From a candidate division NC10 bacterium CSP1-5 (GTDB taxonomy: Bacteria > Methylomirabilota > Methylomirabilia > Methylomirabilales > CSP1-5): a DNA stretch of 64,000 nt. The stretch lies in NCBI GenBank assembly GCA_001443495.1, contig LDXR01000011.1, forward strand, positions 43,840 to 107,839, in the 5' to 3' direction. The stretch's first letter is position 1; the number at the start of each line of letters is the position of its first letter. Below, piece after piece: positions 42,601-51,366 of this stretch. The notes below the pieces were generated by a model. The model made no database searches. It worked only from the letters and a program-made list of their open reading frames with translations, and had not been told where the DNA came from. The translations under genes were made by a program, and so were the position numbers.

Positions 42601-45600
42601 CGCGGCCGGCCCGCAGGGGGACATACAGGCCGCACGCAGCCTGCGGGGCCTCTTCCAGGAATTGGGATTCACGCCTGAGCAGAGAAGAGCGGTTGGACAA
42701 CAAATCGTCCAACTCCGGGAAGCGGGCGCCGAGGATCAAGACCCGCTATCCAGGGCCGCTCTCCAACGATCGGCGCGCAGCGCCATGGGTCGTATCTTTG
42801 GTGAGGGCGATGTCAGTCAGATCGCCTTTGCCGCCTGGAACCTGCAACGTGCCTGGCGTATGACAGGCGGCCAGATTACAGGGCGCATGGACGATTACGC
42901 CAAGTTCCTAGGTGGCCAACAGCAGGACGTTGCTATGATGGGCGGACCCGCTGGCTTCTTTGGGCCAGCCGGAACCGTCAGACGTGGGCAGGTTGCGGCT
43001 CAAAGGTTTGGTCTGTCGGTCGGTCGGGCTGGATGGGACATCATGGGACCCGTCATGGAGGCCACCTCGGGCGTTCTTGGAATGGAAGATCCTGATCAGC
43101 CCTCACTGGGCTCTTACGCCCTGGCCGCTGGTGGCTTAGGACTGGGTAGTCTTTTTGCTCTGGCCGGTGGCGGTCGCCTTGCAAGTATGGCGGGTCTTGG
43201 TGTTTTGGGTCGGCCCATGACGGGCCTGGCCGAGAATATCGCAGGTGGGGTGGTGGGTCGTGCAGGCGGCTTGGCACGTGGTGTGCGTGGACTTGGTGAG
43301 ACAGCGGCCCTGAGAGGAATGTATGCCCTGGAAGGACGTGCCCTGGGGCGATTGGCGCTACGGGGGGCTGGTGTAGGGGGTGGCCTTGTGGGAGGTGCCC
43401 TTGGCATAGGACTGCTGGGCGGCGAGCTCTTGGGAGAGGCTGGAGCAAACATTGGAGAGGCACAAGGAGGCGAGACGGGCGCTTCCATAGGGCGAGTTGC
43501 TGGGACGGGAGCCGGCATCCTGGGCACCCGTGCTCTTCTCGGCGCTCGTCTTGCCGGTGGAGGCGCTATTACAGGGCCTCTGACAGGTGGGATTGCGCTC
43601 GGTGGCGCCATCTACGATGAGACGATTGGCCGGCAACAGGGGATAACCGCTGGTCAGATCGTCAACCAGCTTCTCGGTGGAATCGACACGGGTGCACGTC
43701 TCCTGGTGGCAAGTCTCTCACAAAGCGCAGATGTCTGGAAGGATGCACAACGCACGGGCGCGATGTGGGCAGAACGGGCCGAAGGGTCGAGCCGAGAAGG
43801 GTCCAAGGCCACTCAGGAAGCTGCCGAGCAGATGAAGAAATTTGCCGACTACTCCCGGTTCGGCAAAGAACTTGAAGCCCGCATGGAAGCGATCCGGCAG
43901 CCGATGGAAGCGGGCACAGGTGTCAAGGTGGGCGCCTTGCTGGCTCAGGCAACTGGGATGGACTTGCAGACGATGATGCGGCCTGAGTCCATCAAGGCGA
44001 TGCAGCAATTGATGCTCTTGCCGCCTGAGCTCCAACAGCAGCGCATGGGGCTCGGCGTGGGCATGGCAAGAGCGGCCGGCATGGAATGGGGCGGGGCCGG
44101 CTTTGCTGGAACAATTCAGCAGGCGATTTCGCTCACCCCACAACAGCAACTCAGGGCCCAGTTCAATCTCGGCCAGATCAGTCCTATCGGCGGCTTAGCG
44201 CAGCAGTATGGCGTCCAACTGCCAGCCCTGACACCCGACCTGATCACCAACCTGTCTCCTGAGCAGAGAACCATGCTCACCCGGGTTGGATCGCTCGACC
44301 CGGTTGCCATCAGCCGGGAAGCGACCCGCCTTCAGGGGATGCAGCCGCAGTTGCAGCAGGCCCAGTTTGCCCAGAACCTTCGAGCCGAAGCAACCCGGAT
44401 GCAGGACATGACACTGGCGCAGCAGAACATTACTCAGGAGGCAAGAGAGCAGAGAGATAGGGATCGCTCTCTCATGCAGCAAGGGGCGAGCTTCCTCTTC
44501 CCGGAAACAGCCATCCGGGCCGCAGCGGTCGGTGGGCAAAGAGGCATCTTCGGGGCCGGGCAAGCCATCGCTGCCCAAATGGGACAGGTACAGCAGGTCA
44601 TCCAGAGAGCCATCCCGACTACGCAACCAGACTTCCGATCACTGATTCAGGTTGAGCCGGAAACGCTTCAGAGGGCCGGGACGACGGATGTCTCCATGTT
44701 CGCCCCGTCCGATTGGGCAATGGGCCAACGGCTGTACGGCCGGACGACAGCCCCTATCGACACGGGCATGAATCTGGTTCAGGCGCAATCACAGGCACGC
44801 ATGGCCGACCGCGCCTATCAGCAGTTCCAGTACCAGCAACAGTTGGCGCAACTGGGGCGGCAACAGGTCTACCAGCTGGGCGGTCAGATCGGCGGCTACG
44901 ACTTCACAGGCGGCTTCAACATTGAGCAGGCGCAACTTGGGGAAGGCGCCCGGGCGCAGAGACGCCAATTCCAGTTGCAGGCCGGGACGATGAACTACGG
45001 CTGGCTGGGCCGGGGCGCCGATGCCTTCCAGGGGATGGGCGGTGAGTATGCTGACCTGGAACGCATGGGAGCCGCTGGCCTGGGCTATCGGCAGTTCTAC
45101 GAGAATTTGGAGCAGCAGAGGAGAGTATCCGGCATACAGCGGGGCCGCACCGAAGAGGACGTTCAACGGCAGTACCAGCGGCAGATGACTGGGTTGGGCT
45201 GGCAGGAGCAGGATCTGACGGTGAATTTCGAGCGCAGCATGACGCGCTTCACCCAGAGCTTGCAAGACCTGACGACCAACTTCCAACGTGGACAGACTCA
45301 ATTTGGATGGCAGCGTGAGAACCTGGCCTTCCAGGGGTCGCAGCAAGCTCTCTCCTTCGGCTGGCAGATGGAGGACATTGACACGGCCATGCGCTACGCC
45401 ACGGGCCGGGAAAGAAGGCAGTTGTCCCGACAGCGGGAACGCGGCGTCGTTGGATATGGGATGCAGGTTGAGCAGTTGGGCCGGGAAGGGGAACGCTTAG
45501 AAGAACGACAGCAGTGGGCCCAAGAAGATTTCAACCGGGAACGCAACCGGCTCGAAGAACGTCGGGGCTGGGCCGAAGAGGACTTCGGCAAAGAGAAGGA

Positions 45601-46147
45601 TCGTATCGACACACGCCGGGAATGGGCTGAAGAGGATCTGGCGCGTGCCTTGGAACGATTGCTTGAGCAGGGCAAGCTGGACGAAGAGCAGTTCGGCTTA
45701 CGCGCCAAGCAGTTTGAGGAAGACCAGAAGATGGCGAAACTTCGCCATGACGAATCGGTCAAGCACTTTAGCATCACCAATGGCCTGCAGGTCAAAGCCT
45801 TCGAGGACCGGAAGAAGCAGTTCGAGATTGAGAGTGCAGCCCAGGCCGTCTCGCTGATCAAGACCATGCTGCACACAGCGGAAGTCATTCGCCTTCAGGA
45901 TCAGATAGGCGTCCTGACCTCGGCCATGAGCTATCGGTTCGATCGTTTCTCAGAAGACATCAAGGACCCGAACGGGAAGCTGGCAAACTCACTGAACGCG
46001 ATCGTGCTAGACATCAGTGGGGCGCTGGGCAGCGCCCACCAGCCCTACTTCAAGGGACACGATACTGTTTTCCGTGCCTTCGAGCGATTGACTGAGGCGG
46101 TCGTCGCAAATGTAAATCGGGCTGTTCAGGAGTTGACGAGTGGCTAG
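36686..46147 (+). CDS. Giant tape measure fused to nuclease and RNA-polymerase-like domains
   Basis: At 3,153 residues this is the largest gene. Residues 30-190 are a RecB/Cas4-type PD-(D/E)XK nuclease: D92 (GRPDVV), D107-x-K109 (SDVKVS) and Q136-x-x-x-Y140. Around residue 1,171 the stretch NRFQGDADGDQVALF has the D-A-D-G-D metal motif and, with the preceding GRLGIPVPRNFQG, resembles the beta-prime active-site barrel. Residues about 2,110-2,340 are Gly-rich and hydrophobic, as in tape measures that enter the membrane. The C-terminus is a long Gln- and Glu-rich coiled coil. Tape measures set tail length and are ejected first, so the enzyme domains would enter the cell with the DNA. Place after the chaperones supports this. 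The polymerase reading is motif-based. Confidence 0.82.
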   Translation: MPPPDRPEVRPSAAAYSAKGWPYLSSDPKQGFWSSEDIKHGEEFDQFVSDTLIPFVKAHPETLSGTGVARISTQIKGLTGRAYDIPYKGRPDVVLWNGGDKIINVSDVKVSTPTEKVHFQPEKYTGTPKEEGYFLQPQMYAHALRESLAPGAKASLFFAPKTIATDIIVAWHGLNEENRVEYARQIMRRMTGQNVEEIPHLSSELVPVKNITYSERPVAEAKEFQPGGTLYTPIRAASDEAGLIEKWTGFHPHRLSEFERGTGEPGSPVIPFAWRRDMRALYEIAGMLAKGARKGDFSEEEAIKELQSHMQEIGVSSFDPTRLPQRAAEKPTEPVAETSPLGFARVAYGRVKEILGAKSILTQGGRFILPDIASEKETGEMPVVQEGRLGEFRGQPTIDDVLVTPVQFEAGMRPVQPEIFSELMHVWRKSIGEGMTPRAAMRLVNERRRKLMEGMPRVGPVFGETSTAAGEALNQLAVKINQVGQERESGDPMTVQRWYEKSGGLVARGRDPSLGYDIEQLNKALPGHVSTPGRIRAGLLLEQIAKIRKRVSMAARRDYMLSAAPETGRNIISPFRMEGAPRSERGIHFNVGYTPNLPEGMMLMDAATMRQMDAQGGFVLPHQEDIPLPSGVDFTPDEEAYRRQTGGSIPLGRLGHAREIAFKAKQFMQFAVNRAFQHYESGESMLRVEGVGKVSGEQELIKSWLGNKAVGMAYEDLNKRVEGGALNIEALMPVAQAPRQELFSLVSDYYATKKRGFELLTKTLQSMGLDPYKEGLVEDYDPEEREWARKSKAAITGKRLIWGEKLDPYIIQIGRAIQQQMVKQNVRMSIPVSYEEAETYARVHGRESLGQIDWDDWRQNRNERREVTFQGAMPVGGRMFQMEKLWTGRAQATLGELQAMPPRMAERALREGGHQRQYYESLLKSATASRDPTTREDMNVVSLADLREEIAKLPSELSFVEKMAQVTPGRYVDIGGGVITPPLPQMSIMSVPSEVTGMVNPIPGTEKDVFPQEEHNAIIHYYETLVKARAGSNEEARAFGQVRDRMNRLMGTKAVAKGLVSSDVTGRMGTEGTYAFIPGARPMEVIVGEKALRELTGMPSGDMSQEALDRYVETGMTALGQRRPDVLQGVTSMPGFRIVTTAEAGRLGIPVPRNFQGMAFSQMIANRFQGDADGDQVALFLATVFKIGKSITTPGEAARRSTEEEFLERQFRFLELVTGEQVHGQRTWENYLTVEDDLVRRTGMKASELAKWMQNVGKAPKTADEFFGSLEQMNASVTTKDARQAYLVEQIAQKQRGDVFNPFVRNLSIAMKSMGMNTQSEQDTLARTSYFAYQASLDEPVSSGMRTLMGIMNSYSLRTGGEDDPTSRGRVRGKIRETLDPTMGKPPEREVDFQALPKEIIRAVLEAEEFRGFADPTKEQLNKAWHRDVATLLSSNPETRTGIAKRLEGVTRDDVTEELVNDLIQGMGGEQGFWKEAGPLTAVIGTRITNRGVQSKAPWLRGIMRDVINNPQYTNFQQTAKGRQPTGGFGFFERLATPMLAAQRLESGNIAPWVTGEKSEDEEERARGLLSDLASAGLLPTYVTETVSRGLEAFRQKSWEAMQRIRLGVGVPSLDEYDNPGSSGNLANINDEERELLEARRKIAKEERDRLDAAMKARVSGELSPEELAARFDPTAPAPTPRAQGGGGRKPPSRRPPVMAIPPEPETPPEPRLTPQTPGGVTPGESARAAGIFQEGSGIETAEFVARRRAQAKAEREASTTTGYKEPGQVPADIAAQSMGDFVKLLTEEGGDVGRAIGRVLMYQGRPKNLGYKYGGERFQEQLSIIRQRIKEGQTFGQAMAETFPPGTTEGGERYEGGVLEQMFQGKMTPAAAETFRRLESGRVTEKFIAERFAEMKTLGGGAVGPESTAENFRQIAAAAIQQKETNKYLKDFGETLQTARRHTEDFGDVLKRIQQGREAPAERKWAQEMMAAAGPQGDIQAARSLRGLFQELGFTPEQRRAVGQQIVQLREAGAEDQDPLSRAALQRSARSAMGRIFGEGDVSQIAFAAWNLQRAWRMTGGQITGRMDDYAKFLGGQQQDVAMMGGPAGFFGPAGTVRRGQVAAQRFGLSVGRAGWDIMGPVMEATSGVLGMEDPDQPSLGSYALAAGGLGLGSLFALAGGGRLASMAGLGVLGRPMTGLAENIAGGVVGRAGGLARGVRGLGETAALRGMYALEGRALGRLALRGAGVGGGLVGGALGIGLLGGELLGEAGANIGEAQGGETGASIGRVAGTGAGILGTRALLGARLAGGGAITGPLTGGIALGGAIYDETIGRQQGITAGQIVNQLLGGIDTGARLLVASLSQSADVWKDAQRTGAMWAERAEGSSREGSKATQEAAEQMKKFADYSRFGKELEARMEAIRQPMEAGTGVKVGALLAQATGMDLQTMMRPESIKAMQQLMLLPPELQQQRMGLGVGMARAAGMEWGGAGFAGTIQQAISLTPQQQLRAQFNLGQISPIGGLAQQYGVQLPALTPDLITNLSPEQRTMLTRVGSLDPVAISREATRLQGMQPQLQQAQFAQNLRAEATRMQDMTLAQQNITQEAREQRDRDRSLMQQGASFLFPETAIRAAAVGGQRGIFGAGQAIAAQMGQVQQVIQRAIPTTQPDFRSLIQVEPETLQRAGTTDVSMFAPSDWAMGQRLYGRTTAPIDTGMNLVQAQSQARMADRAYQQFQYQQQLAQLGRQQVYQLGGQIGGYDFTGGFNIEQAQLGEGARAQRRQFQLQAGTMNYGWLGRGADAFQGMGGEYADLERMGAAGLGYRQFYENLEQQRRVSGIQRGRTEEDVQRQYQRQMTGLGWQEQDLTVNFERSMTRFTQSLQDLTTNFQRGQTQFGWQRENLAFQGSQQALSFGWQMEDIDTAMRYATGRERRQLSRQRERGVVGYGMQVEQLGREGERLEERQQWAQEDFNRERNRLEERRGWAEEDFGKEKDRIDTRREWAEEDLARALERLLEQGKLDEEQFGLRAKQFEEDQKMAKLRHDESVKHFSITNGLQVKAFEDRKKQFEIESAAQAVSLIKTMLHTAEVIRLQDQIGVLTSAMSYRFDRFSEDIKDPNGKLANSLNAIVLDISGALGSAHQPYFKGHDTVFRAFERLTEAVVANVNRAVQELTSG

Positions 46148-46577
46148 TATCATCCACAACCACATACACCTCTTCCTGGACAGTGACGATGAACCGGTAC
46201 ATGACTCAACGATGTACCATGTGGCCCAGCCCGGACCCGAGGAACGCTTGACCGCAGCCGTCTCCCAGGAACGCAGTCTGACGGGTGCATTGCATGTCCA
46301 TCGCTTGAGGAACGCTGGAGACATTGTAACGTTCCGGGATGCCATCATGCAGGTGACTGCCACGCCCGCCGAGAAGGACGCCTTGATTGCCCTGTCCGGC
46401 GAGACCTGCTACTACATGCCCATCCTGCACGACGACGCTCCCACTTTCCCGGTCAATCGAGATGCCGGGAATGGCTACCGGTGTCTGATGGTCATTGAGC
46501 CTCCTATTCGACAACTCACCCCGGCCCAGGAATACTGGACAGTCACGATCCGGGTCATGGAGGACACCCTTACATGA
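46140..46577 (+). CDS. Tail protein, 145 aa
   Basis: Starts at GTG 46140, overlapping the giant gene by 8 bases. A beta-rich protein (MYHVAQPGPEERLTAAVSQE) in the place of distal or baseplate hub accessory proteins. Its stop overlaps the next start. No family named. Confidence 0.65.
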   Translation: MASIIHNHIHLFLDSDDEPVHDSTMYHVAQPGPEERLTAAVSQERSLTGALHVHRLRNAGDIVTFRDAIMQVTATPAEKDALIALSGETCYYMPILHDDAPTFPVNRDAGNGYRCLMVIEPPIRQLTPAQEYWTVTIRVMEDTLT

Positions 46578-49500
46578 TCTCGCAGGCGGAAAGCGGATTG
46601 ACGGCTGCCCAGTACACTGCATTGCTTGCGGCGGTGGATGACGCGCACGCAGCCCCATCCCTGAAAGTCACCCTGAAGCCTTACGCGCCCAACTGGAGCA
46701 ACCGGCCCCACTTCTACACGACCTCTTTATCTGATTTCGATGCCGCGATTGGGCTGTACTCGGGGGTGAGCAACATCGTTGCCGCATTTGCAGACCCGAC
46801 CGACAACACCATTCTGAGATTGCGCCGGCTGAGCCTGGAAGATTCAGGCGATCAGACTTGGCAAAATGCTGGCTCGTACACCGAGTCGTTTGGCGTGTTT
46901 GGCGTGTCCGCAGCACAGAGTCTCGCTTCGCCCGCCATCACGGACATTGTGCATACAGAAGTGGCGGGCGCATTTCTCTACGTCAAGCGCTTCCAGAACG
47001 GCTCCCTCATCTCTTCCACAACCGACATCGTTCAGGGCATGACGCCCTATACGGGCATGCTCAAGAAGACTGCCGTTGTGGACGATCACCAGATGCACGT
47101 GATTGCTGTCACAAACAATGGGAATTGGCGTCTGGGGTATGTAGACTCGACCGGTGGGACCAACGAGTACATCTGGTCGTGGAGCGAGATTCTTTGGCCA
47201 TACCAGGTACGCAGCTTTGACGCCGTGCGGTTACCCAGTAAGGGGTACGACATCATTGCGATGGTGACCGACTTGCCGCCGATCACAGACTACACCGTGA
47301 GCGGCACCAAGATGGTTGCCGTTGAGCAGAGGGTGCAGGGCATTGTCCTGTTTAAGTTCGATTACGTGAACAAAACCTGGTCGGATCACCGACTGTTTGA
47401 CGTGGCCGACAACAAGAAAGCTATCGTGCGCGAGAACGTGAAACTGTCCCGATATGTCGATGGGGACGAGGTGTTCATGACTTACGCCAAAGAGTACGGT
47501 GGGGTAGTGGGGCAGGCCATCACGAAAAGTCTGGATGGGGTCAACTGGGAGAACCCCATCTTTTACATGGACATCGGCACTAAGGCGAATGTGGATGCCT
47601 GTTTCCCGATGCCGATCGTGCGGAACGGGCGATTCATGTATCTCGTCGGTGGTGAGTACCAAGCTGATAGTTCTGGGATGGGTGTCAAGAGAGCAAACGC
47701 GACCTCCTTTATCCCGGACCCGGACGATCAGTTGGTGGAAGATGTGACGCCTTACGTCCTGAGCCTGGGCGGCCAGATCACGGCCTCTCGTCAGATCAGT
47801 CTCGTCCTCTCCAATCCAGAGGAGGTATTGACCCAACCGAGCCGTCTTCTCGGCTCTTCTCCGCTGAGAGCGTTACGCGCTGAGATAAAGGCCGGCTTCT
47901 GGACCAGTGTGGGGGAGTGCTTGGTTTCTGTCCTGGAAGGGGATGTCATCAGTGTCGATGAAGATCATTCCCTGCCCGTCATCCGACTTCCGATTGCGGT
48001 GCGGGACTCCAGCAATCTTCCCGGCTTGGTCGGTACATCGGACGCGACTGAGTGGCCAGGCTTGGCCTTCGGGGGTGACAACTATGCTCCCAGGACGACA
48101 GACGATACTCTGGGTGCCTCGGGCTTGGGGCATACGGCCTTGCATGGCGGATCCTGGACGGGCAGTACTGGCGGCCTGTCGATGGAAGCAAATGGGAAAG
48201 AAGGGGCTGCCTATACTACATTCATCAGCCGTGCCTTCCTAGGGACACTGACGGCTGAGATTTCATTCTATAAGTCCATCAACCAGGTCAACATGAGTGT
48301 CCTGGGGATACAGCCAACCCAGGTTGCTTCTGGGACAGAGTATGCAGGTTTGGGCTTTCGTATCCAGGACAACGATAATCTGTGGTTTGTTCGTTACAAG
48401 CCGGGAAAGGAGACGGCTGCCCCGCCAAACAACATCTTTACGTTTGAGCTGGTCAAACGCACCAAAGGTGTCACGACGAACATCGAGACAGTCGTAGCGA
48501 CCACGACTCGGAACGTCAACAACTCATACCCCAAATACTATTCTTCCCGGCTGATCATCGTCTGGAAGTACAGTCTCATTAAGGTGTTCTGGATGACCGA
48601 CCCAACACAAGCCGGTGCCCCTGAGCAACTATTCGAGGCCGAGGCTTACGGGATGGGTGACAATGATTTTATGGATGGAGACAACCCACGCAGTGTCACC
48701 ATGGAAGGGGGCACTATGGGGCGTCCCTTCACGATTGGGGCAGCCGGCTTCCTAGCCTACTCTGCTTTGTCCGACAGGCTAGACATAGCTGTGAACGGGG
48801 ATGCCGAGGATGGGACAACGACCAATTGGCTGAGCGACAATAACGCCACCGTGATCAATACAGCCGCGGTCCCTGAAGGACGGTCACCCCGCTGCATTAA
48901 GGTGACGACTGACCCCGACTCAAACAACTCAGGCGTTCATTACCTGATGACGGGCCTGACAGGGCAGGGGTTGAAACTCCAGATCAAAGCCTACGTCTGG
49001 ATCGAGTCGGGCGACGAGGACACTTCTGATGACGCCCAGGTTGAAGTCCGAGTACGACTGTTCTACACAGATGGCTCAAAGGTCAAGTCCTCAACGACGA
49101 CGTTTAAGTCACGGGCACAGTGGGAAGAGTGGGTTTGGAACGTTGAGACAGACCAGGCCAAGAACATTAGCTATTGTGAAGTCTGGTTTATGGACAAGAG
49201 AGGCTTCTGGTTAACCGATCTTCCTACGGTCTACTATGTGGACGACGTTTCCATTTCCAAAGAGGTCACCCCACCGCGAATCTACTTCGGCAACGCGGAC
49301 TTCTCGGACGGCCAGCCAGTGTACAGTGCCCAGGATGCCATTCACGCGCTGTACGCTTTCTCCGGCCAACATCTTGTGGATCGGCGTGCAGCCCTGGAGG
49401 ATCGGTGTACTGCCGATGTAGATACCACGAAATGGACGGTGATCAACCCGATGACCGAGGTTCTGGGCCAGTATACCGGCACGGGCACCATCGCCTCGAT

Positions 49501-50488
49501 TCTCACATTCCCGCTGCCAATCATCTTCCAGGCTGAAATCTTCTCAGACTTTGGGCGGGTCGGCCTGACGGCCGGTGATCCCGCCAGCGCTTGGCCTATT
49601 GAGGTCAAGTGGACAGATACCGAGACTCATCTGGCGGTCAATACAGGAGCCGGCACATTCGTCCGGGAAGTCCCGCACGGGTTGGGACGCGGGCTACTGA
49701 AGGTTGCAGTCACCACTCGACGGTACGAAGGGCTATCGTTTGCCAAGGACAAGGATGCCGCCAACGTCCTTGACTGGCTGACCGTGGCCGTCTACATGAA
49801 CGATACCCTTGTGCTGTGCGGCTCGGCCCCTCTTTTCAATGCCGCATCGTCCGCCTACAAGGTTTGCTTCGCGGGCAATGGGGCCAACGCGATCACCCTG
49901 GACAACATCTGGGTGGATGAACTTCACCGGCTGGTGCCCTACTTCTCGGTCGATCCAGGCGAGAGGGTAGGGGCTGGCCTGGGCCGCATTGTGGGTGCTT
50001 CCCGGAGCGTACCCCTGGCCCGGTTCAATGATCATGTGCTGATTGGCCGAATCCCTATTGAGGACCCGAGTGGTGGCGGCTGGACACCAGACTGGGCAAT
50101 CCCTCTTGGCCGAGGCCGAAAGTCTAATATCAAAAACGATATGCTCGTTCCCTCTCACTATCGGCTGGTGGGAGCCTGGACAGAGCGGGATGTATTCGAC
50201 AGCGTTGGGCTACATCGGACGTGGAGACACTTCTTCGTCAAGAAGGATGATCCGAATCTGATGACCGACCCGGAAATTGCCGCCGAGGAAGCCTATGTGC
50301 TGCGGGATTTGATTGCCGCCCGCTCCCGCATGGGCATCTCAACCCAGTTCCACCCGCTCTTGGAAATGGGGGACTCAATCTCTTACGACGGCCGGAACTG
50401 GCAAGTCGAAGCAGTCGAATGGACAATCAACAAGGCCGCCAACGATAGCGTGGTGTCCGGCAGCACCATCACGGTTCACGAGATCTAA
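46574..50488 (+). CDS. Large baseplate or tail-tip protein, 1,304 aa
   Basis: Follows the tape measure cluster and precedes fibre genes, so it is the likely tail-tip hub or minor tail protein. Residues about 100-400 look like repeated beta blades; about 500-750 include a lectin-like domain; the C-terminus (PLLEMGDSISYDGRNWQVEA) resembles the end of tail hub proteins that contact fibres. No lytic or protease motif is visible. Assigned by place and size. Confidence 0.72.
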   Translation: MISQAESGLTAAQYTALLAAVDDAHAAPSLKVTLKPYAPNWSNRPHFYTTSLSDFDAAIGLYSGVSNIVAAFADPTDNTILRLRRLSLEDSGDQTWQNAGSYTESFGVFGVSAAQSLASPAITDIVHTEVAGAFLYVKRFQNGSLISSTTDIVQGMTPYTGMLKKTAVVDDHQMHVIAVTNNGNWRLGYVDSTGGTNEYIWSWSEILWPYQVRSFDAVRLPSKGYDIIAMVTDLPPITDYTVSGTKMVAVEQRVQGIVLFKFDYVNKTWSDHRLFDVADNKKAIVRENVKLSRYVDGDEVFMTYAKEYGGVVGQAITKSLDGVNWENPIFYMDIGTKANVDACFPMPIVRNGRFMYLVGGEYQADSSGMGVKRANATSFIPDPDDQLVEDVTPYVLSLGGQITASRQISLVLSNPEEVLTQPSRLLGSSPLRALRAEIKAGFWTSVGECLVSVLEGDVISVDEDHSLPVIRLPIAVRDSSNLPGLVGTSDATEWPGLAFGGDNYAPRTTDDTLGASGLGHTALHGGSWTGSTGGLSMEANGKEGAAYTTFISRAFLGTLTAEISFYKSINQVNMSVLGIQPTQVASGTEYAGLGFRIQDNDNLWFVRYKPGKETAAPPNNIFTFELVKRTKGVTTNIETVVATTTRNVNNSYPKYYSSRLIIVWKYSLIKVFWMTDPTQAGAPEQLFEAEAYGMGDNDFMDGDNPRSVTMEGGTMGRPFTIGAAGFLAYSALSDRLDIAVNGDAEDGTTTNWLSDNNATVINTAAVPEGRSPRCIKVTTDPDSNNSGVHYLMTGLTGQGLKLQIKAYVWIESGDEDTSDDAQVEVRVRLFYTDGSKVKSSTTTFKSRAQWEEWVWNVETDQAKNISYCEVWFMDKRGFWLTDLPTVYYVDDVSISKEVTPPRIYFGNADFSDGQPVYSAQDAIHALYAFSGQHLVDRRAALEDRCTADVDTTKWTVINPMTEVLGQYTGTGTIASILTFPLPIIFQAEIFSDFGRVGLTAGDPASAWPIEVKWTDTETHLAVNTGAGTFVREVPHGLGRGLLKVAVTTRRYEGLSFAKDKDAANVLDWLTVAVYMNDTLVLCGSAPLFNAASSAYKVCFAGNGANAITLDNIWVDELHRLVPYFSVDPGERVGAGLGRIVGASRSVPLARFNDHVLIGRIPIEDPSGGGWTPDWAIPLGRGRKSNIKNDMLVPSHYRLVGAWTERDVFDSVGLHRTWRHFFVKKDDPNLMTDPEIAAEEAYVLRDLIAARSRMGISTQFHPLLEMGDSISYDGRNWQVEAVEWTINKAANDSVVSGSTITVHEI

Positions 50489-50490
50489 AG

Positions 50491-51366
50491 ATGCCACTCG
50501 GACAGCCTCACTCAGACACTAAAGCAGCCTTCTCGGGTGCGATTGAGAATCAATCGCAAACCCGTACCTGGCGAGCACGTGTCCTGGATGCTAATACGAT
50601 CGATGGGACATGCTTGGTACGGGTGTCAGGTGGCTCGGTTGAGCGGGCCCGGGTCCCGATTGGCGTGAGTGTGGCCTACAACTCAGAGGTGTTTGTTGAG
50701 CGGATTCCGGGAAGCAATATGTTGGTCGTCTCAAACAGCGGTGTGGCTGCCGATGCACAAGCACAAGCGGTCGTTCCGGCTGGCTCTGTGGCGATGGGCT
50801 TGGAGCCGCACGAACTGGATAGCATCTATCACCTGGGCCAACTACATGATGCTCAAGCTCCCCAGTTCCTTAAAATTGACGGTAGTCGTGACCTGGAAGG
50901 AAACCTGGGAGTCGATCCAGGCATCACAATCGACGGAGTGGACATCTCCGAGATGGCGGCTGGGATTGCCCGAAATAACATTGTCCTGTTCAAAGACGGC
51001 ACTCGAACGGGCTACGATGCGACCCAGGCGGGCCTGGTGGCGGCCCTGGCGGCTGCTTTGCCACGCAGCGCCGTGCGGCTTCCTTCCAGGGAAATCACAA
51101 TGACGGCCGGCATTACCGTCCCTGAAGGAGTTGCCCTGACCGGGTTATCCAAGAAGGCTTACCTGAACTTCTCCGGCTTCAATGGGACGGCCATCACAAT
51201 GGCGCTGGACGCAGTTTGTCATGGCTTCTCGGTGAAGTTCGTATCGAACGGCGCAAACGCCATCGGAATTAACGGTCACTATCCTGGTACGCTCATCTCA
51301 GATTGTCCAGTAAGCGTCAAGGGCGGCACCGTGCTGAATCATGGCATCTGGACGGGAGAGGACTGA
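50491..51366 (+). CDS. Baseplate/fibre-associated protein, 291 aa
   Basis: Starts MPLGQPHSDTKAAFSGAIEN. Residues about 20-80 read like an OB-type hub domain (RARVLDANTIDGTCLVRVSG) and the C-terminus has beta-helix-like stretches (TLISDCPVSVKGGT). Stop overlaps the next start as TGATG. Likely connects hub and fibre. Confidence 0.66.
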   Translation: MPLGQPHSDTKAAFSGAIENQSQTRTWRARVLDANTIDGTCLVRVSGGSVERARVPIGVSVAYNSEVFVERIPGSNMLVVSNSGVAADAQAQAVVPAGSVAMGLEPHELDSIYHLGQLHDAQAPQFLKIDGSRDLEGNLGVDPGITIDGVDISEMAAGIARNNIVLFKDGTRTGYDATQAGLVAALAAALPRSAVRLPSREITMTAGITVPEGVALTGLSKKAYLNFSGFNGTAITMALDAVCHGFSVKFVSNGANAIGINGHYPGTLISDCPVSVKGGTVLNHGIWTGED

